Shown: positions 32,269-43,048, numbered from the stretch's first letter. The stretch: 64,000 nt of DNA from Lophius americanus (GCA_037951165.1 JBBDHG010000008.1:9181001-9245000), one strand, 5' to 3'. The notes: generated by a model from the letters alone, not told the origin. A program made the numbers and translations.

Positions 32269-34425
32269 ACTAGCAGTGCAGGTTAAATAGTCTGACTGCT
32301 GCAGGAAGGAAAGATTGGCAATATTGCTCCTTCACACACTTGGGATAAAGGAGCCCGTCGGTGAAGGAGCTCTCCAGTGCAGAGATGGTGTCCTGCATGG
32401 GTGGGAGATTTTGTCCCGAAGAGATGAAAGCTTGGCCATCATTCTCCTGTCTCCCACCTCCTGCACTGAGTCCAGAGGACATCCCAGGACCGAACTGGCC
32501 CTACTGATTAGTTTGTCCAGTTTCCTCCTGTCAGCAGCTGAGATGCTGCTGCCCCAGCAGACCTCTCCATAAAAGATGACCGACGCCACCGCAGAGTAAT
32601 AGAAGGTCTTCAGGAGCGCCCCCTGCACTCCAAAAGACCTTAGTCTCCTCAGCAGATACAGAGGGGCTCTGACCCTTTTTATAAAATGCCGTGGAGTTGT
32701 GAGTCCAGTCCAGTTTATTGTTCAGGTGAACACCAAGGTACTTGTATGACGTGATCACGCAGGTGACACATGGGTGAGTTGTAGGAGAAGTCTGCAATGT
32801 AGAGCGTGAAGAGGAACGGAGCCAGGACCGTTCCCTGTGGGGCCCCGTACTGCAGACAACCACGTCCGGCACACAGTCCCGAGTCCTCACATACTGCGGA
32901 CGGCTGGTCAGGTAGTCCAGGATTCAGGATGCAAGGTGCTCATCCACTCCGGTCAGTTCCAGTTTGTCCCTCAGCGTGGGCTGGATGGTGTTGAAAGCAC
33001 TGGAGAAATTAAAAAAGAACGTGATCCTCATGGTGCTTCCAGGCTTCTCCAGGTGAGAAAGAGCTCGTCTTAGCAGGAAGATGATGGCGTCGTCCACCCC
33101 GATGTTAGACTTGTAGGCGAACTGAAGGGGATCCATCGACAGGCTGACCACCGGGCGGAGATGACCAAAGACCAGTCGCTCCAGGGTCTTCATCAGGTGG
33201 GATGTTAATACCACTGGCCTGTAGCTGTTGAAGTCCTTGGGGTGCGGCGTCTTGGGGACATGTACCACACAGGAGGTTTTCCACAGGAGTGGTACTTTCC
33301 CCAGCTTCAGGGTCAACTTGAAGACGTGCTCTACAATCCCACAAAGCTGGTCTGCGCAGGTCTTCAGGAGCCTGGAGCTGATGCTGTCCGGGCCTGTGGC
33401 CTTGCTCACCTTGATCATCCTAAACTGGTTCCTCACCTGGAGTGTTGTGAGGGACACACTGGCAGGCACACAGCTGAGGGGCTGTGTGTTGGGGGGGGTG
33501 GGGGGTGGGGGTGTTAGGTAGAGCAGTTGGATGTGGCTGGGAGTTCAGTGTAGTGGGAGAGGAGGTGGGGGTGGGGCAGTGCACTGAGGGGGGTCAGAGG
33601 GGTTCCAGCTGTGGGAGTCGGGATGGAGGATTGGGGTCAGATGACTGGTCGAACCGGTTAAAAAACTGGTTCAGGTTATCTGCCCCTGTTGGTCCCCTAC
33701 AGCCTGTGAGTTTTGCCCCCTGAAGCCTGACATGGTTTCAGGCCTCTCCAAACACCACTGGTGTTGTTCTGCTGCAGCTAGTCCCCCATCTTCTTCCTGT
33801 AGGAGTTCTTCCCCTTCCTGATCTTCCCCCTCTGCACAACCTTCAGCTCTTCCTTGATACCTGACCTAAAGGTCCTCTTCTTCTCCTTCAGGAGGACCTT
33901 TATGTCCGGACTAATCCAGGGTTTGTTGTTGGAGAAACACTGCACGGTCCTGGTGGGTACGGTGTTCTCCACACAGAAGTTGATATAGTCCATGATGCAG
34001 TCTGTAAGGTTCCCCATGTCCTCCCCGTGAGAGTCACAGAAGTCCTCCCACACAGTTGTGTCAAAACAGTCCTTCAGAGCCTTTTCAGTCTCTTGGGACC
34101 ATATCCGCACTGTGCGGGTCACGGCTGGTTGCCTGTGTACGATGAGTTTTTACACTGGCTGGAGATGAACCAGATTGTGGTCTGATCTTCCCAGGGGAGA
34201 GAGGGGTGATGAGGTGTATGCCTCCTTGATGTTGGCATAAAACAAACAACCTCCTAACCTCCTGATATGGAACGGAATCTACACTGAATATAAAGAGCTT
34301 CATTGTAGTCTACATATATTCAGCAAAATGTAAAATACGGATACAAGTCATTTCATTTTCCTCAAACAGTCATGTTTAGGGATAATTCACCAGCCCTGGA
34401 TAAACACAGCCATACAAACTCTCTT

Positions 34426-34446
34426 ACACACACACACACACACACA
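34426..34446 (+). repeat. CA microsatellite
   Basis: Ten CA units followed by AAACAAAC. Confidence 0.92.
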
Positions 34447-34479
34447 AACAAACACTCTGTGGCATTATGGAGACATTAT

Positions 34480-34800
34480 GGAGACAGCGGAACCCAGCTG
34501 GTCGTCCTGCCATCTACAGAGAGGACAAGTAGAGGAAAACAGACGGCCGACATGTGAAGGGAGATGCACTCCGGTGAAGCGGCCATCCCCGCTCCTCCGT
34601 TCCACCTTCACTTCGTTCGTGTGTTTCCCCAACTGTCGATTTGGCGGCGATGGAGGCTCTGGGCCTCCGGCTCATGACCAGTGGGTGGATTAATCGCCAT
34701 CGGATGGCAAGGCATCTGCTGCTCGCTCACCACCAACTGCTGATGAAACATGATTAAATAGCGTTTTCCAGCAAACATGTGGAGCCGCCACGGCTGCCTG
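34480..34800. promoter_or_regulatory. Candidate conserved non-coding block
   Basis: GC-balanced, repeat-free DNA with GTGGGTGGATTAATCGCCAT, which carries a bicoid/OTX-type GGATTA core. TGATGAAACATGATTAAATA follows. Short frames are open in several registers without a domain. Assigned from appearance only. Confidence 0.3.
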
Positions 34801-34980
34801 CCTGTCTGTCTGACTGACTGAATGTCACTCTTCTCCCCTCAACTATGTCCTCATCGTCTTTATCCAACTCTGCTCACTTTGGCCTTGCTGCATATCAGAC
34901 ATATGTGTTTCATTAACGCCAACCAGTCCAGTCCGTCTCCCTGCCTTACTACCTCTCTTTCACTGAATCTGTCTCTTTTC

Positions 34981-35555
34981 TTGTCTGTGCGACTACCATC
35001 TGTCCTTACTACAGGCATCCGTCTGTCAGGGCTACAGGCTTCTGTTTGTCTGTACTACAGGTTACTGACTGATAGCCGTAACCTCTAGTACTGGCTACGT
35101 ACTACAGTGTACATAGGTCGTACAGACGGACAGTTGCCTGTCTAAAGGCTAGTGTCCGTCTGTGCTAAAGGTTATTGTCTGTCTGTGCTACAGACTGTCT
35201 GTACTAGTGTGTATTTCAGTGCAAACTATCTGTTTGTACTACAGGCAATTGTCTGCATGTACCGCAGGCTACGGTCTGTCAGTACTATGGCCTACTGTCT
35301 GTCTGTACCAAAGGTTACGGTCTGTCCGTACTACACGCTACTGACTGATAGACTTGTCTGTAATACAGTAGCAGTACAGGCTAACGTCTGTCTGTTCTAC
35401 AGGCTTCTGTCTGTCCGTACTACAGGCTAGTACTAAAGGTTACTGTCTGTCTGTACTAGATGCTACTGTGTAGCTATACTTCAGGTTCCCATCTGTCTTT
35501 AGGACAGGCTACAGTCTATCTGTACTTTAGGCTCCTGTCTGTCGTACAGACTAGA
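34981..35555 (+). repeat. Degenerate minisatellite, about 24-bp unit
   Basis: Roughly 20 or more diverged units around CTGTCTGTACTACAGGCTAC. Unit lengths vary from about 20 to 35 bp, and variants replace TACTACAGG with TGCTAAAGG, TACCAAAGG or TACTATGGC. The repeating peptide in one frame (SVLQT/SVPKV/VRTTG type) only reflects the DNA unit and is not a protein. Confidence 0.9.
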
Positions 35556-35878
35556 TTTCTGATGCAATTATTCTATATAGCTGTCAGTCGTTGATCTCAT
35601 GTATTCATCGTGTGTCATCCTAAATGCAACCGTCTTTGTGGACCCACCTTGCAGAGACCCTCTGGATGCTATCCGGCTTTGTCAAGACTTCAAAAGTTTA
35701 GATGTTTTTTCTACTGATTGTAAGTCAATTTTAACCCCCTTTAGAGTGGATATTTTTAAATACGTTTGATGACTCAAGATTTTGTTTACGTTGAAAAGGT
35801 GCCAAGTCTGAAAAGAAGTTTGAGAACTGCTGAGGAAGATGAATGAGTTAGATGTTTAGTTAGATGAGAGAGAAATGT
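35556..35878. other. Single-copy stretch, no gene seen
   Basis: No repeat or coding region recognised. Confidence 0.4.
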
Positions 35879-36140
35879 TGGAGATATTATTATCATCATT
35901 GCCGCCACCACCACAGATCCATCATATTAACCGAATAACTCAATAACTATTAACTTGTTCATTTTGACATTTTCAATTGTATACCCACATAGACTTTAGT
36001 GCCAGGAAGAACTGGGTTGATTTTTAGAGTGGTCATTTGTATTTTTTGACACTAAGGGGATGTACATCTCCAGATTTCTAAACTATTATTCCAATTTAGT
36101 AAAAATTTAGTGCACATGAATAAACTCAAGGAGATCTCGT
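35879..36140 (-). mobile_element. Dispersed family A, copy 7 (3' part)
   Basis: Reads on the minus strand as the family A 3' block (GGCGGCAATGATGATAATAA, then TATC at 35879). Next on the plus strand is CCCACATAGACTTTAGTGCC, then TTTTTGACACTAAGGGGATG and AAAATTTAGTGCACATGAAT. It breaks off at 36140, inside the module where 37047 resumes. Confidence 0.75.
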
Positions 36141-37046
36141 GTTTCTTTATCTTCCGCTTATCCGGGTCACGGTGGATGCAGTTTCAGGAAGAGAAGCCCA
36201 GACTTTCTTCTCCCCGGCCACATCCACTCACTCCTTGAGGAGGATTCCGAGGCGTTCCCAAGCCAGCCGAGAGATGTAAACTCTCCAGCGTGTCCTCGGT
36301 CTGTCTTAGCGTCTCCTCCCAGATGGAAATACCCAAAACACCTCTCCAAGGATGCGTCCGGGGGGCATCCTAACCAGATGCCCAAACCACCTCAACTGAC
36401 TGTTCTCGATGCAAAGGAGTAGCGGCTCTACTTTGAGCCTCTCCCGGATGTCTGAGCTCCTCAACCTATCTATAAAGTTGAGCCCAGCCACTCTGTGTAG
36501 AAAACTCATTTCACCGCTTGTATCCGCGATCTCATTCTTTCAATCATGAACCTTCAGTTCATGACCATAGATGAGGGTCGGAACGTAGATGGGCCGGTAA
36601 ACTGAGAGCATTGCCTTTTGGCTCAGCTCTCTCTTCACCAAAAAGGAATGATATATTGTCCACATCACTGCAGACGCAGTCCCGATCCTCGATATGTCTG
36701 TCGATCTCCCGCTCCCCTCTCCCCTCACTCGTGAACAAGACCCCAAGATATTTGAAATCCTCCTTTTGTCTGACTAACTGCCGGCAATGCAAACCAATCT
36801 CTGACTCCGACAGTACAGAGATTTGACGGCCCTAGCAGTGAGCCATCCACTCCATACTCTGGGAGCACCCCCCAAAGGATGTCCCAAAGGATGTCCCAAA
36901 GGACACGGTCGTAAGCCTTCTCCAGATCCAAAAAGCACATGTGGATTGTTTGGGCAAACTTCCATGCCCCCTCCAGCACCCTCGAGAGGGTGTAGAGCTG
37001 GTCCAGCGTTTTACAACCAGGATGAAAACCACATTGTTCCTTAAAG
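36141..37046 (-). mobile_element. RTE/Rex3-like LINE, copy 2, inserted in family A
   Basis: Minus-strand pieces in order are GAWKFAQTIHMCFLDLEKAY (RT motif A, aspartate kept, at about 36975-36915), EDFKYLGVLFTSEGRGEREI, SVYRPIYVPTLIYGHEL, MSFLHRVAGLNFIDRLRSSD and LLCIENSQLRWFGHLVRMPP. Between motif A and EDFKYLG the segment with the YADD box is deleted. The 3' terminus is at about 36143. A triple 12-bp tandem, CCCAAAGGATGT, at 36871-36906 lengthens the RT by a repeated tetrapeptide. Dead copy. The frames shift at least three times. Confidence 0.87.
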
Positions 37047-37275
37047 GAGATTTATGTTTTAGAAATCATATTTCACTCACTAGGGGGAACTTTTTAACAA
37101 AAATGTGTTTTAATACATAACTTCCCAAGAGTTAGTCCAAATTAGTCCAGAATTGGTGCACATGAATGAACCCGAGGAAATCTATCTGACTATATCACAT
37201 TTTACCAGAATAGTTCATATTTTACCCACTAGGGGGAGCATGTTTTATGAGAAATACTGTGGAAGTAACTTCACA
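37047..37275 (-). mobile_element. Dispersed family A, copy 7 (5'-ward part, resumed)
   Basis: The plus strand reads CACTCACTAGGGGGAACTTT, AATTGGTGCACATGAATGAA, then TAGTTCATATTTTACCCACT and AGGGGGAGCATGTTTTATGA. These are reverse-complement family A modules, in the order expected to continue 35879-36140 after removal of the LINE. Confidence 0.78.
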
Positions 37276-37788
37276 ATTACTTTGAGGAGTTCTCTCAATG
37301 GGATTGCTTGTACAACCCAGGAGATTGGTTGGGATACACTGTTGCTGTTGGGGACGGCAGGATAGGCTTATAGTTAGATTTTATAAAAGCATCTAGCAGA
37401 CAGCTTAGTCTGAATGTTAACAGTGTAAACACTGATACAGAGCTGAAGCTGCTGCTGCTGATGTTCTGGTTTATTAGCACAGCCTGTGTAGACAAGGTGT
37501 TACTGTTTCTTGTCTCTTTAATCCCTACTTAATGCCTTTTCATTTAGTTGTCTCACTCCCATGTCTTACGGCATGTTTAAACAGGTGCCGGTGCAAGTGT
37601 GGCATTTGTGGTGGCACTGTCTACACCTTAGAATATTATTAATTACTTTATAATCAAAATGACTATATTTCAAGTGTTTTTGAATATAACATTTTTCTTA
37701 TGGCGTTAGAGTTTGTACTCAAGGATTTTAGATAAAGAGGGGCGCATAGAACAGCAAAAATCTCCAAAACCTAATTGTAACCTTCCAA
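37276..37788. other. Single-copy stretch, no gene seen
   Basis: No repeat or coding region recognised. Confidence 0.4.
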
Positions 37789-37790
37789 TA

Positions 37791-38624
37791 CACACTGCTT
37801 AAATATAAATTAATGGAAAACTTACAGTCTGTACCTTCATGAAAAAACATTCAAGTTCAAAATCTTTATTGAGATACTTCGCGTAATTTGTTTCGAACAA
37901 AATTCCAACGGTCATTGAAATCAAAATCATGCTGTTCATGCTCAACAATGCTGGGCTGTGAGCACAGGTCCCAGTAGAGGACGTTGGGCCCTCATGCCAC
38001 CCTCATGCAGTCTGTTGCTGACAGTTTTGTCAGAAACATCACACCAGTAGACCACTGGAGGTAATTTTGTAGGGATCTAGCAAGGCTCCTCCTGTTCCTC
38101 CCAACACTGAGGAGCAGATTCCAATCTGGCCTCTGGGTTGTTGTCCTTACACGGACCTGTCCAGCTCTCCTCGTGTAAGGGCCTGTATCCTGTTCTTGAG
38201 ACTGTACTGGGAGACACAGCAAACTGTCTGACAACTGCATGCAAGGATAAGCCATCCTGGAGAACCTGGACTTCTTGAGCCGCTTTACTGGGCTGCAGGT
38301 ACCGCCTCATGTCTCAAGTAGTGACAGGGACACCAGCAGAAGACAAAACTAGAGAAGAATCCATCAGAAAAGACAAGTAGAGAAAAATGGATTGTGGCCA
38401 CCACCTGCAGAACCATTCCCTTGTTGGGGGTTGTCATGCTTTTACCTCTACATTGCTCCTGTTGTTACTTTCATTTGCACCAAAACAGGTGAAACACAAT
38501 AACTGGATATAACTTAACCATAACTTGTGATTCCAAAATGGACAGCTTGATATCCCTGAAGTTTAACTGGCTCGGTGTCATACTGCAATGTTAAGTGTTC
38601 CCTTAATTTTTTTGAGCAGTGTTT
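37791..38624 (-). mobile_element. Tc1/IS630-type transposon, internally deleted
   Basis: Flanked by TA at 37789-37790 and 38625-38626. The terminal repeats are CACACTGCTTAAATATAAAT on the left and AAACACTGCTCAAAAAAATT (minus strand) on the right. The minus frame 38310-38077 gives the transposase N-terminus, MRRYLQPSKAAQEVQVLQDG then VVRQFAVSPSTVSR, a helix-turn-helix. Another frame continues YTRRAGQ and LLLSVGRNRRSLARSLQNYL. The catalytic DDE half is missing, replaced by a short junction near 37960. It can at most be a substrate for another transposase. Confidence 0.85.
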
Positions 38625-38626
38625 TA

Positions 38627-39280
38627 AACCTAATTAACATAGGCTACGCTAATATCTTTAAACGTGTGTTAACTGGCTAATCATGCCTACTGTGTACTGG
38701 GGCTTATAAATATCACTGAGGAACAAAAAAAAATGCTCAAAGAAATACCTTGACAGTGGTAAAGTTAGGGGGAAATAAATTCAGTGGTTCTTCATTTGCA
38801 CATGCCTCACTCTTGCACCGACTTATAGCAATCCATCAAAAATGTCATATTTAACCGACATTAACAGACAAAGATATCTCTGTCTTACAATTTGCAAAGT
38901 AATACAAAATAATATCTTCATAACCCTTTGTCCAGTTCCATTACAAAGTTCTTCCATGCTCCATGCCCAACCCATCTGCATAGGATCATCAAAATCGGCT
39001 GGAGAGTTTATCTCTAATGGATGGAGAAAAAAAACCCTGAAAATTAAGGACAGTAAAAACAAACAAATAAAAATAATACACGCATAAAAATGTACATTGA
39101 AGATAAAACTGTTGAAATGTAATTGTTATATATAATTAAAACAATAAGTTCATGCATTTGTTAAAGTGTTTTGTCTTTAATTTAGTTCTATAAATGTTTA
39201 ACCTACTATTGCGATCAAAAACATTGATTTTAAAATTAATCTTGACAGGTCTGTGCATAACTGATTAATAACAAATATAG
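38627..39280. other. Mostly single-copy, possible repeat phrase
   Basis: 38930-39015 contains GGATCATCAAAATCGGCTGG, resembling the phrases at 24.0-24.4 kb. No gene seen. Confidence 0.35.
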
Positions 39281-39319
39281 TATTATAATATAATATAATG
39301 TAATATAATATAATATAAT
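39281..39319 (+). repeat. TAATA-type AT microsatellite
   Basis: Imperfect ATATA/TAATATAATA run. Confidence 0.88.
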
Positions 39320-40079
39320 TCTGCTGGACAAAGATCAATCTCGGGCCTATAATAAAAAAAACAGACAAGTCTTTATTAATTCAAAAAGGAAAATTACATT
39401 GATAAAGCACACAACTGGGGCAATTACACAAACACACAATGGACAAAATAGAAACTGGCTATAGAATCAAAGAATACTGAAAAAGTACAAAAATAACTTT
39501 TTATTAAAAAACCAAACAGTATTTTAGCAAACCATTAAGATGACCACCTTCTTTCTCAACCCAACTTCTTGAGGGCAATAAACTCACATTATCACAAGGT
39601 GACATTTTTTTTCTTTTATGTGTATTTCAGGATTTGACCCACATCTTCTCCACCAACTAAGGTGTAGCCACAACAGTTCATTCGACTTCTGCGTATTTAG
39701 ATATTTTAAACTTCTGCACCTTAAAACAATGTGATGAACTGTGGACATCACGACGAAGAGCACACTATTGCACACTTTGAAGACTGAGAAGTCAAACATT
39801 CTGTGGGTAGGTTATCATGCTAGTGGGCATGAATAAAATAAATCAATATGAAATCTGTACAAACAGATGCACAGTATGGTTTTAGTTGAATTATACATCT
39901 CTTAAGCCTTTTCCCTTGCCGTCCTGTCTCCCTGCATGCCAGTCTCTTTCACAGTCCTGCCCTATATGTTCCGTCTGTCTTCCAGCCCTGCAGCAGCTCC
40001 TGGTGTTTGAGTCTAAAGGTCTCGGTCGTCCGCGGGACACAACATGTTCACATTTGTTGTAACCGGCCTGTTTTTGCTC
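39320..40079. other. Single-copy stretch, no gene seen
   Basis: No repeat or coding region recognised. Confidence 0.4.
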
Positions 40080-40330
40080 TGTAAAGCTTGATGCTCTCTG
40101 CTCTAAACCCTCTGCTGTTTCACCTGCGGAGAATCTTTCTGTTCTTGGCAATTGACTGCACTCACAGCCTGACGCCAACGCTTCGTGACAAACAAGAATA
40201 CGCCTGTCCTGATGTAAACTCGCCTGATGACACGATCAGAGGAGCTTTGGCACATTTCCATTTGTCAGCTGCTGCTTTACAACTCAACATTGTTTCATTT
40301 GTTTTAGTTGCTGACATTATCGAGTAAGTG
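40080..40330. promoter_or_regulatory. Candidate conserved non-coding block
   Basis: Balanced, repeat-free DNA with a 79-codon plus frame (40088-40327) that ends in GAGTAAGT, a good splice-donor match (40320-40329, GA|GTAAGT). No upstream acceptor or known domain supports an exon. Either a lone untranslated or coding exon or a non-coding element is possible. Confidence 0.28.
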
Positions 40331-40869
40331 TTTTCTTTATTTTCTACTTGCTGAATAGGGGAGTTTTCTGCCGTGTCCTTAAAAAATAATTTGATTTCAC
40401 TGGTTTACTGGATTTTATTTCAGCAACCAAACTAAACAAAACATTAAGAATGTTAAAGGAAAAATGTTTTGTTGATATTTCATCATTCATCAGGAACAAA
40501 ACATGTCAGGAAGGTGAACGTGAACAGAACCTTGTGCAATGCTACTCAGAGTTGGGGGCTGTCAAAGGATGGATTCTCACAATAGTGTTTCGATATCAGT
40601 ATTTTCTGTTGACTTTATATTGAATCTTTTCAGATATTGATGTTTTTCTTTTCAAAGTTCACCCATGATGGTGAGGAAAGTCACAATTTATGGAACCATA
40701 TTGTAGAAAATTCTTTCAGCATTATTTATACGATTAAGGGGGTATTTAGTGGTACCTTTTTGAATAAATGGAAAATAATATTCATAACTATGTATTTGTT
40801 CTGTATTTTTGGCTGAAAGTATTTATCCTTAATGTTTGTTTTGAAAAAGACCTTTTGATCTGCATATGA
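40331..40869. other. Single-copy stretch, no gene seen
   Basis: AT-rich, nothing recognised. Confidence 0.4.
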
Positions 40870-41075
40870 ACAGGGCATGATAGAGGCTGCCATGCTGGTA
40901 CAGAGGGGGAGGGATTTTGCGTTAAGGGGAAGACCAAAGAGGAGGTATCTGGATGTGGTGTGAGAGGACATGCAGTTGTTTGGTGTGACAGGGGAAGATG
41001 CAGAGAACAGAGCAGGATAAAAACAGATGATCTGCTGTGGGAACCCCTAAGTGGAACAGCCGAAAGAAGAAGACT
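40870..41075 (+). mobile_element. RTE-type LINE 3' end, 5'-truncated
   Basis: Plus-strand pieces in shifting frames read RGRPKRRYLDVV, then EDMQLFGVTGEDAENRAG and KQMICCGNP. This is the conserved C-terminus of RTE-group LINEs ('RGRPKKRWMDVVKEDM...GVTEEDAEDR..W...I.CGDP'). It ends at GGAACAGCCGAAAGAAGAAG. Different lineage from the copies at 8.3 and 36 kb. Confidence 0.75.
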
Positions 41076-41988
41076 GTGAATTGACAAATTTAGAATCGTA
41101 CTTATTGCTACTTACTCTCCTAGGTAATGAAATCTCCAGAACCACCAGCTGTCTGTGGTAAGTGGAATTGTTTTCACCGGGTGAACTCGACGGACCTGAC
41201 CAGATCGAGTGTTTGTCCCTCGGTCACATTTCCACTGGTGCGACGCAAATACCACCGGACCAACTGAGGAAAAGTTCAGGTAGAGGAGTGGCCGAAGCAA
41301 TGCACACCCCACCCCGCTAGATGCCACCTAATCTTACACAGTGTGCCTTTAACAACTGAAGGAGAGGCATCGTTGCTTTAAAAAGAACAAACCTAGAATA
41401 CCATATGGATCAAGCGGTGCAGTCCTTATCTCCAGGAGCTTTACTTGCAACTTTAAAAGATGAAACCTTGACTGAGTGGGCTGATGCTGCGTTCACAATG
41501 AAATAGGTTTTTCATGCTGTGTGATTACATACAATTTCATTGCACAATTTGCAGACTTGAATGAGGCAAGTAAAGAGTCATCAGTTCAGCTGGCAATGTT
41601 CAACTCAAGCACAAAATCCAAGTGATGCGAAAGCCTTTAATTATTTAGATTGTCCGCACTTCACTAATACAGTCATTAGTATGTGGACACCCGGAACTCT
41701 CTCTATATATAATCTTGTGAATGTTTGGTTTTCCGACATGCCTATAACATACACAGGAATGTGTGTCTCTGGTTACTGTGCCATGCTTAATGACAAAAGG
41801 AAACGGTTGAAAGACACATTTCTATCATTCCTGTGGTGATGAAAAATATTTGTCACATTTCATGTGAATGCAGCATACGGTATTTAAAAGTCCTAACCAA
41901 TTGTGAAATTAGGTTTCATTGCTCATATTTGGAGAACATGAATAGTTTATGTTTCCTCAAAAAATTAAACATGCACAGACTGTACAAT
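41076..41988. other. Single-copy stretch, no gene seen
   Basis: No repeat or coding region recognised. Confidence 0.4.
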
Positions 41989-42471
41989 ATTTATATACCT
42001 GAAAAGCCATGCCAAGCCCACCACCGCCACAGATTGGCACTTGTTAACATGATAACTCAAAAACAATTTCATGTATCATTTTCAAATTTTATAACCTCTT
42101 AGACTTTCAAGAGAGGAATAACTGGAATTGATTTCAGGGAAAGGTGTTTACATATTTACGACATTAGGGTGAACTTATCTCCCAAATTTTTTGGGCCATA
42201 ATTTCTCAGCGGGTTTTCTGATTTTGTCCAGGTTTGGTTAATATAAATCGACTCAAAGAGATATATCTTGCATATATGATGTTTTACTCAAATAGTTCAA
42301 ACTTTAGTCTTACTTCGGACATTACTTCCTAACCATTGGTTAAATTAAGTCGAAATTTGGTGCATATGAATGTACTTGAAGAGATCTGTCCTTTCATTAA
42401 TTGTCAATATTTTTTTGGTGGTTCATACTCTACTCATAAGGGGAAGACATTTTTTCTTTGGAAAAACACTG
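41989..42471 (-). mobile_element. Dispersed family A, copy 8 (inverted partner)
   Basis: Starts on the plus strand with the reversed 3' end (ATTTATATACCTGAAAAGCC, then CCACCACCGCC). It continues through GATAACTCAAAAACAATTTC, CTTAGACTTTCAAGAGAGGA, GACATTAGGGTGAACTTATC and GTCGAAATTTGGTGCATATG. It breaks at about 42471, where forward family A starts. Confidence 0.75.
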
Positions 42472-43048
42472 TCTTTCGCACTAAGGTCTATGTGGGTAAA
42501 TAGTTTGATAATGATCCATGAAAGTTATTAAGCTATGTCTGGAAAACAGTGTTCTCTGTATAAAAAATTGCATCCCTTACTGAGTAAAATATGAATTTTT
42601 AGGGTAAAATATTACATATGCATGTTAGATCTCATTTAGTTGAATCATATGCATAACATTTGTTTCCCCAAAACTTTTGGCTATAAAGCTCCCCCTAGTG
42701 TCAAAGCTAAACAACTGACCTTTCCCCAAATCTACACACTTCTTTCTCGTACGTCAATCTAAGTATAAGATTTTGTAGTGATTCATGGAAATTCGTATAG
42801 TCATGTCCGGATAACAGTGTTTTATTTTTTTGTAAAATATCAGCTACTAAAGTAAAATACGATAAATACAAGATATAGAGCTCCTTAACTCGATTCATAT
42901 GGACCAAATTTGGACTAAATGGAAAAACTGATTAGGAAGTTATTTGCAAAAAAATAAGTTTTTCATAAATAGCTCCCCCTAGTGAGTAAATTATGAATTA
43001 TTAGAGTAAATCACAAATATACAACATAGATCAACTCAAGTCAAATCG
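42472..43048 (+). mobile_element. Dispersed family A, copy 9 (forward partner)
   Basis: Begins mid-element at TCGCACTAAGGTCTATGTGG. It carries AAGCTCCCCCTAGTGTCAAA (about 42686-42705), GGACCAAATTTGGACTAAAT and AGCTCCCCCTAGTGAGTAAA (about 42970-42989). The 3' block and hairpin are absent. With copy 8 it makes an inverted repeat around about 42471. Confidence 0.78.

Larger units (their letters stand above)
32075..34310 (-). mobile_element. CR1/jockey-like LINE, longest copy in window
   Basis: The minus strand runs in order. The end of the APE endonuclease is at about 34200-34160 (GRSDHNLVHLQ in a shifted frame). The linker is 34122-33778 (CFSNNKPWISPDIKVLLKEK). A proline-rich spacer occupies 33720-33480. 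The RT N-half is 33469-32924 (KATGPDSISSRLLKTCADQL, then NSYRPVVLTS and FFFNFSSAFNTIQP). The C-terminal part is 32755-32270 (YKYLGVHLNNKLDW, then SSISAADRRKLDKL and SFLPAAVRLFNLHC). The motif A aspartate (FFDFSSAFN) reads Asn, and the segment with the YADD box is deleted near 32760. The 3' end is at CTTTATTAGTCCCACAATGG. A 5'-truncated dead copy of a LINE widespread in teleosts. Confidence 0.88.

Noticed and set aside
32924..33469. A single-exon gene of 181 codons on the minus strand
   Set aside because: It is the N-terminal half of a LINE reverse transcriptase within a longer decayed copy.
34822..35430. Open frames through the minisatellite that look like a repeat protein
   Set aside because: The repeating peptide comes only from the repeated DNA unit, and several frames are open at once.
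34981..35555. CRISPR-like regular repeats
   Set aside because: Units are adjacent and diverged without unique spacers, and the rest of the window is vertebrate. It is a minisatellite.
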